From the NCBI GenBank assembly GCA_030527795.1, contig JAUNAB010000006.1, positions 1 through 64,000 of the forward strand: DNA of 64,000 nt. The letters are read 5' to 3'. Source of the DNA: Pasteurellaceae bacterium. Lineage in GTDB: Bacteria > Pseudomonadota > Gammaproteobacteria > Enterobacterales > Pasteurellaceae. A program made the position numbers and the translations under genes. Each line of letters starts with the position of its first letter. The first letter of the stretch is position 1. Of the stretch, positions 58,676 to 64,000 are shown piece after piece. A model generated the notes under the pieces. The model did not search any database. It was not told the origin of the DNA and worked only from the letters and a program-made list of their open reading frames with translations.

Positions 58676-60646
58676 CTACTTTTCTTGTAAATTAAGTTTA
58701 ATCCCATTAATGAAGAACTCTCCATCTTTAAATTTTAGATTTGATTTGTAAATCTCTTGTTCTTGAATAAAATAAGTTTGTGTTGTTTGATTTAACCATT
58801 TCCAAAAAGCTGAATCTTGTTTTAATTTACCGCTTTCATTAATTGGTTCTCTATTCATATCTGCAACTAAACCTGTTGGGAATTGAATAGTGAATAATGC
58901 ATTTTTTAGCTTAGACCAAACATCTTTTTCTGTTTGAATAATTTGTAAATTCATATCAGCTTGTAAAGGATAGGTTTTTGAATTTGGTAGTGTATCAATA
59001 TTCATTGTGAGATCTCCCTTTAAATTACCTGAGAAATAATGAATAAACTCTTCTATCATATGAGAGAAATCATTTGTTGATAAATTATTCATACATAATA
59101 ATTTATACGTTACTGCATTACAAAATAGTCCACGTTGAAGTTCTTTTGTTGGTTGTATATTATCATTTGTCAAATTAAATTTAATTTTATCTAACATTAT
59201 TTTTTGTATATCAAAATTTAATTTATCTACACTTAACTGTATTGGATTAAGAATTCTATCTTTTTCTCTATCAAATTTCTCTTCTGAGTTCAATTTTAGC
59301 TTATTTAAGCTGATAACTTGATCCAACTTGGCGGATTCTAAGCTAATACTAATTTGGGCTTCTGAGTTATCTTGTTGAGATAATTTATCGATAGCATTAA
59401 TAAATTCTTTATTTGATTTTGTTTTAGGGCCAATTTGATCAATATATTGTGGAATAAATTGTTCAAAAAAGGCTAAATGTGAGGCAAGATCAAAATGCGT
59501 TAGTGTGTGAGAAAAACTTAATCCTTCAATCACTTTTTCCATTGGTGATTGATGATGAATAAAGTCAGCTTGTCCTAAACTCCATTTTAGTTGTAGATCT
59601 GCATCAGATTTATTTTTATGAGCAGAGTTGAAATTGAACGTCATTTCTTTTAACTTTCCTAAGTTAGAAAAATCTATTTCTTTTATCCGTGATTGGACTT
59701 CAACTTGATCATTATCAAATAAGCTACTTTGAATATAATGGAATATCGCTTTAAGATCGATCTTATTCTGTTCTGGATTGATGGGTAAATTAAAGAAACT
59801 GATTTCATTTGCAACATTTATTTTCTTACTTGATAAATCAATGTTATTAATCTGAATTTTATCAAGATCCTTTGTTGTATTATCTTTATTTTCTTTTTGT
59901 TCAGTAATTTGATTAGTGATTGCTATGGTATCGGCGGTAAATTTCGTTGTTATATCATAATTCTCTTCGTGTTGTTGACGATTGAGTGCGAATTTCATAT
60001 TTTGGGCTTGAATTTGGTTATTGCTGCCGTCTAAGGAATTAATTTCTAAATTCTCAACCTTACTGTCTGCACGCACGAGATCATATTTACTTTCGCTGAT
60101 GGGGAGAAAACGAAATTTTCCGCTCACATTTTTTAGTTGAGCATTTTCTGATTTCAATCCTGATAAATCGAGCTGTAAATCAATACGTTTATTTTTAGTT
60201 GTATAGACTAATTCGGTTTCTACATTTTGTTGAGTATTGGTTAAATCACGAAATTGCGTTTGCATATCTGTTGATAAACTATCACTAAATACAGAAATAT
60301 GGCTGTTGATACTATTTTTATCAATAGTAATGTCAAGTTTTTGATTTAATTGTTTAACGATTGCAGGCAATAATTCAGACTCTGCGGTAATCATAAAGGG
60401 AAGTGCCGTCAATTTAGTGTGAATAAATTCTGTTTGAGATTGTTCACTTTGCAGACTAAAGGTTAAATCGCGGGTAAAAAAATCAGAGTTTTGTTCGTTA
60501 ACTTGTAAGGTAAATTCATTATTTATATGGTACGGAAATTGCTGTAGTACACGATCGATTTTGTAATTAGTATAAAATTGTGCACCGACAGCAACAATCA
60601 GTGCAATAGCAGAAAGGTTAAATAGTTTTCTACGTTTGCTCACCAT
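58676..60646 (-). CDS. DUF945-family exported protein (YdgA-like), long form
   Basis: The product (656 residues from ATG 60646, which has TTTGGAGAAAC before it) starts with a basic patch and one membrane helix (SAIALIVAVGAQF), the pattern of YdgA/DUF945 proteins. The rest is a long, polar, beta-rich periplasmic region (ELVYTTKNKRIDLQLDLSGL, MNLQIIQTEKDVW) with few cysteines. E. coli YdgA is about 500 residues, so this is longer. Role unknown; resembles AsmA-like envelope proteins in outline. The frame extends upstream to 60724 with no family match. Confidence 0.75.
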   Translation of the reverse strand: MVSKRRKLFNLSAIALIVAVGAQFYTNYKIDRVLQQFPYHINNEFTLQVNEQNSDFFTRDLTFSLQSEQSQTEFIHTKLTALPFMITAESELLPAIVKQLNQKLDITIDKNSINSHISVFSDSLSTDMQTQFRDLTNTQQNVETELVYTTKNKRIDLQLDLSGLKSENAQLKNVSGKFRFLPISESKYDLVRADSKVENLEINSLDGSNNQIQAQNMKFALNRQQHEENYDITTKFTADTIAITNQITEQKENKDNTTKDLDKIQINNIDLSSKKINVANEISFFNLPINPEQNKIDLKAIFHYIQSSLFDNDQVEVQSRIKEIDFSNLGKLKEMTFNFNSAHKNKSDADLQLKWSLGQADFIHHQSPMEKVIEGLSFSHTLTHFDLASHLAFFEQFIPQYIDQIGPKTKSNKEFINAIDKLSQQDNSEAQISISLESAKLDQVISLNKLKLNSEEKFDREKDRILNPIQLSVDKLNFDIQKIMLDKIKFNLTNDNIQPTKELQRGLFCNAVTYKLLCMNNLSTNDFSHMIEEFIHYFSGNLKGDLTMNIDTLPNSKTYPLQADMNLQIIQTEKDVWSKLKNALFTIQFPTGLVADMNREPINESGKLKQDSAFWKWLNQTTQTYFIQEQEIYKSNLKFKDGEFFINGIKLNLQEK

Positions 60647-60798
60647 AATGTTTCTCCAAATTTTAAAAATTTTTCTAAGTATAACGCAATATAGATAGCA
60701 ACTACAATTATGAATATTTTTCATTGAAATGATGAATTATTTGAAATTGACACATAATCAGATTAATTCTACTTTAGTCCTATGACTAACGACAATGA

Positions 60799-61686
<888 letters not shown>

Positions 61687-61696
61687 CCATTATGCT

Positions 61697-61741
61697 CAAA
61701 ACCGCGGTCTAAAATTCACACGCTTTTTTGACCGCGGTTTG
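61697..61741. terminator. Repeat-pair bidirectional terminator between metF and znuB
   Basis: Cores at 61701-61708 and 61731-61738 are inverted with tails inward, giving a long stem placed between the stops of two convergent genes. Confidence 0.7.
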
Positions 61742-61747
61742 GAGCAA

Positions 61748-62533
61748 TTAGGCGGTTTCTTTTTTTAATAGGGACAGTAAAAATAATAAGGCACTGCTAA
61801 TGACAACAGAAGGGCCTGCTGCGGTGTTATAAAAAGCTGATAACGCCAAGCCCATTGATACGGCAATCATACTGAGTAAAATGCTGATAATCGCCATTTT
61901 TTCAGGGGTATTGGCAAAACGGCGGGCGGTGGCAGCAGGAATGACGAGCAGTGATGTAATAATTAGGGTGCCAACGAATTTAATGCTAAGGGCGATAGTT
62001 AGTGCCACCATTAGCATTAAAATAAATTTCATCTTACGGGTATTAATGCCTTCAACTTGAGCGAGTTCAGGGCTGACGGAGGTCGCAATCATCGGTTTCC
62101 AAAAGTAAATAAGTGTGGCAAGCACCACAACCACGCCAATGCTAATATAAATCACGTCTTGATAATCAACCGCTAATAAATCGCCAAACATATAATTCAT
62201 TAAATCAACACGAACATTTTGCAATAGTCCTACGGTTACTACGCCGAGAGATAAACAACTGTGTGCAATAATGCCTAATAGCGTATCAACTGAAAATTGC
62301 GTATGGTTTTCAAGCCAGACGATGCCAACGGCTAATATTAAGGTTAGAATTAGCATTGCAAAATAGGGGTTGATCTGAAAGAAAATCCCTAAAGCAACAC
62401 CAAAAAGGGCGGAATGCGATAGGGTATCGCCAAAATATGCCATTTTACGCCATACCACAAACGCACCAAGGGGGGCGGTAATTAATGAGAGCAATATTCC
62501 GCTTAGCCAAGCGGGAAAAATAATTTCAAACAT
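61748..62533 (-). CDS. znuB: Zinc ABC transporter permease ZnuB
   Basis: ZnuB is the membrane channel of the high-affinity zinc importer ZnuABC. The 261-residue protein has about eight helices of the ABC-3 family, with the conserved YFGDTLSHSALFGVALG, SVSPELAQVEGIN and a TLIITSLLVIPAATAR motif. It follows znuC by 12 bp. The znuA binding-protein gene is not adjacent. Confidence 0.94.
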   Translation of the reverse strand: MFEIIFPAWLSGILLSLITAPLGAFVVWRKMAYFGDTLSHSALFGVALGIFFQINPYFAMLILTLILAVGIVWLENHTQFSVDTLLGIIAHSCLSLGVVTVGLLQNVRVDLMNYMFGDLLAVDYQDVIYISIGVVVVLATLIYFWKPMIATSVSPELAQVEGINTRKMKFILMLMVALTIALSIKFVGTLIITSLLVIPAATARRFANTPEKMAIISILLSMIAVSMGLALSAFYNTAAGPSVVISSALLFLLSLLKKETA

Positions 62534-62545
62534 ATTATTCCTTGA

Positions 62546-63334
62546 TTATTGATGTAGACATTGTGCCGAGCGTTTATTTTGCGAACAACACACATTACCG
62601 TGCATATCGTGTTTGTGGTTGTGATGATGAGTATAGAATGCAATATTCTTGGCAAATTGATCGCCAAAAAAATGAATAAAACTCGGATCGCTTGACACTA
62701 TTTCAGGCGATCCTGCACAGCAAATATGTTGATTTATGCAAAGCACTTCATTGGTATCTGCCATTACGATATGCAGATCGTGAGATACCATTAATATTGC
62801 ACAATCTAACCGTTCACGCATTTGATGAATGAGTTGATATAATTCAATTTGCCCATTAATATCCACGCCCTGAGTGGGTTCGTCAAGGACAAGTAAATTA
62901 GGCTTATTTAAAATCGCCCGAGCCAGTAAGACACGCTGAGTTTCACCGCCTGATAATTTTTGCATTGAATGTTGTGCTAAATGTTGAATCGAGAGTAAGT
63001 GCATCGATTGTTCAATTTCATCTTGTTTAATACCTTTTTTTAGCGACAAAAATTTTTCTACTGTAATCGGCAAGCTGTGATCAATGTGGATTTTTTGTGG
63101 GACGTAGCCAATGCGGAGATTTTTAGCATAAGTGATGTTCCCCGAAGTCGGTTCAATCAGTTTTAATAACACTTTTAATAAAGTAGATTTACCGCCGCCG
63201 TTTGGGCCCACAATGGTAATGACTTGCTTAGGATAAATGGTTAAATTGATCTGATCTAATGCAGTTTGCGTGCCGAAAATAACACGAATATCGCTGAGTT
63301 GGATTAACGGCGATTGAATTGAATGAATTTGCAT
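62546..63334 (-). CDS. znuC: Zinc ABC transporter ATPase ZnuC
   Basis: ZnuC drives zinc uptake. The 262-residue ATPase has Walker [13 protein letters not shown], signature [15 protein letters not shown], Walker [13 protein letters not shown] and a switch His (VSHDLHIV). The C-terminal 30 residues are rich in His and Cys ([12 protein letters not shown], then CCSQNK), a metal-binding-like tail that longer ZnuC proteins often carry. It shares an operon with znuB. Confidence 0.95.
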   Translation of the reverse strand: MQIHSIQSPLIQLSDIRVIFGTQTALDQINLTIYPKQVITIVGPNGGGKSTLLKVLLKLIEPTSGNITYAKNLRIGYVPQKIHIDHSLPITVEKFLSLKKGIKQDEIEQSMHLLSIQHLAQHSMQKLSGGETQRVLLARAILNKPNLLVLDEPTQGVDINGQIELYQLIHQMRERLDCAILMVSHDLHIVMADTNEVLCINQHICCAGSPEIVSSDPSFIHFFGDQFAKNIAFYTHHHNHKHDMHGNVCCSQNKRSAQCLHQ

Positions 63335-63379
63335 AACGAAAAATCTTAAAAAATATTGCTGATAACGATAACTTATTTT

Positions 63380-63393
63380 TTGTTATTTAACAA
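63380..63393. promoter_or_regulatory. Inverted repeat in the znuC upstream region
   Basis: TTGTTA-TT-TAACAA lies 46 bp upstream of the znuC ATG, in the gap it shares with the divergent endopeptidase gene. Zur operators are AT-rich palindromes with TGTTATA-like halves, so this is a possible but weak candidate. Confidence 0.3.
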
Positions 63394-63518
63394 GTTTTGT
63401 AATGAGTTGCTGTTTAAATCGCCAAAAAGTAAATTTTTTGTAAATTTTAATGAATTATTTAAACATTCCTTTGTCTTATCAACACTACCCCTATAAAAAT
63501 AAGGATAATTCGTAAGTT

Positions 63519-64000
63519 ATGGTACAACGTGTTAAGTTAGCTAGAGATAGACGCAAAAGGAAATCACGCATTAAAGCGATGGTTTTTGCCTTAGCGATCA
63601 TTTCCATTGCCACGGGTGCGTTGTTAAATTGGGAAAAGAATAACCAATCGGATGAAGCGAATAAACCTGATCAGCAATATCAAGCACTAAACCCAAATGA
63701 AAAAGTGCAGCCTGTTTTACCTGAAGAAAAGGCTACTGAGCAAACTTCATCAGAAGTCGCAAATGCAAATAATGAAGCGAAGACTAATCAATCAGAGAAT
63801 CACGAAGAACGTGATACAGATACGTCTTATGATGAATTAACAGATAAAGATGATGAAGTTGATGAGATCAAACCTAATAATGATGAATTTGCTGAAGAAT
63901 TGCCTTCTGATGCACAAGATGCGGTAAATGATCTACTGGATGCCGCCAATCAAGCCATCAAAATTAAAGATCAATTTACTCATACCGTGACACGTGGAGA
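63519..64000 (+). CDS. Probable MepM-like (OapA/M23) envelope protein, 5' part
   Basis: The gene starts at ATG 63519 and runs off the window end; 160 codons are visible. The product has a basic N terminus (MVQRVKLARDRRKRKSRIKA), one membrane helix, a long acidic linker rich in Glu, Asp and Asn, and the start of a domain (DLLDAANQAIKIKDQFTHTVTRGE). That last part resembles the KxQFxYxVxxGDTL lead-in of MepM-type murein DD-endopeptidases. Its position divergent to znuCB matches mepM (yebA) in relatives. The catalytic M23 domain, if present, lies outside the window. Confidence 0.6.
   Translation, partial: MVQRVKLARDRRKRKSRIKAMVFALAIISIATGALLNWEKNNQSDEANKPDQQYQALNPNEKVQPVLPEEKATEQTSSEVANANNEAKTNQSENHEERDTDTSYDELTDKDDEVDEIKPNNDEFAEELPSDAQDAVNDLLDAANQAIKIKDQFTHTVTRG

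Overview
The window is a chromosomal segment of a gamma-proteobacterium of the family Pasteurellaceae. The evidence is Haemophilus-like gene content and order (yajC-secD-secF beside tgt and queA; proQ-prc beside letA-letB; lrgA-lrgB-dgt beside a nuclease and csdA-sufE; ribA-pgpB-nagK; lolC-lolD-lolE), a moderately AT-rich composition, and a dense uptake-signal-like repeat. That repeat is not the usual Haemophilus (AAGTGCGGT) or Actinobacillus (ACAAGCGGT) form. Its core is the palindrome ACCGCGGT, usually extended to ACCGCGGTCAAAA, and I count about 35 exact copies in 64 kb. I cannot name the genus or species from sequence alone. No rRNA, tRNA, insertion sequence, prophage or CRISPR array was seen.

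Layout. 1-8904 (minus strand): Sec auxiliary proteins (secF, secD, yajC), a two-part YjjB/YjjP exporter, a KefC-type K+/H+ antiporter, a TusA-like protein, a hemerythrin-like protein, an excalibur-domain protein, and tgt. 8942-10741: a very AT-rich three-gene insert between tgt and queA with a prokaryotic viperin (antiviral radical-SAM enzyme) flanked by two small unknown genes. 10779-16434: queA, holC, yqfB, a DIP1984-family gene and valS. 16692-26489: cell-wall and envelope genes (ycbL, mepK, an ldtD-like gene, prc, proQ; then letA-letB on the plus strand). 26490-27806: a decayed Sel1-repeat region with repeated hairpins. 27807-32182: add, a frameshifted HNH-like gene, dgt, lrgB, lrgA. 32338-41556: nuclease lipoprotein, csdA-sufE, a peptide-binding lipoprotein, ompA, lemA with two TPM-domain genes, grxD and hemA. 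41587-44000: nagK, pgpB, ribA. 44063-44878: a divergent pair of broken genes (carboxymuconolactone decarboxylase and its MerR-type regulator) that still has a recognisable MerR-type promoter. 44918-48644: sucrose genes scrB and scrK, then tyrS. 48901-58376 (plus): a 2-hydroxyacid dehydrogenase, lolCDE, aroG, metC, and the PTS operon ptsH-ptsI-crr. 58676-64000: a DUF945 protein, metF, znuB-znuC, and the 5' part of a probable MepM-like endopeptidase gene cut by the window end.

Most of the window is core metabolism and envelope biogenesis. The accessory signals are the viperin island in the queA-tgt operon, the HNH-like gene between add and dgt, and the Sel1 region. The first two carry no ACCGCGGT copies, as expected for recent arrivals. 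The uptake-signal-like repeat is used three ways: as inverted pairs that form terminators between genes, as single intergenic copies, and inside genes, where it mostly encodes the peptide Thr-Ala-Val or Arg-Gly. The strongest candidates for new biology are the viperin locus with its unknown partners and the palindromic uptake-signal dialect.
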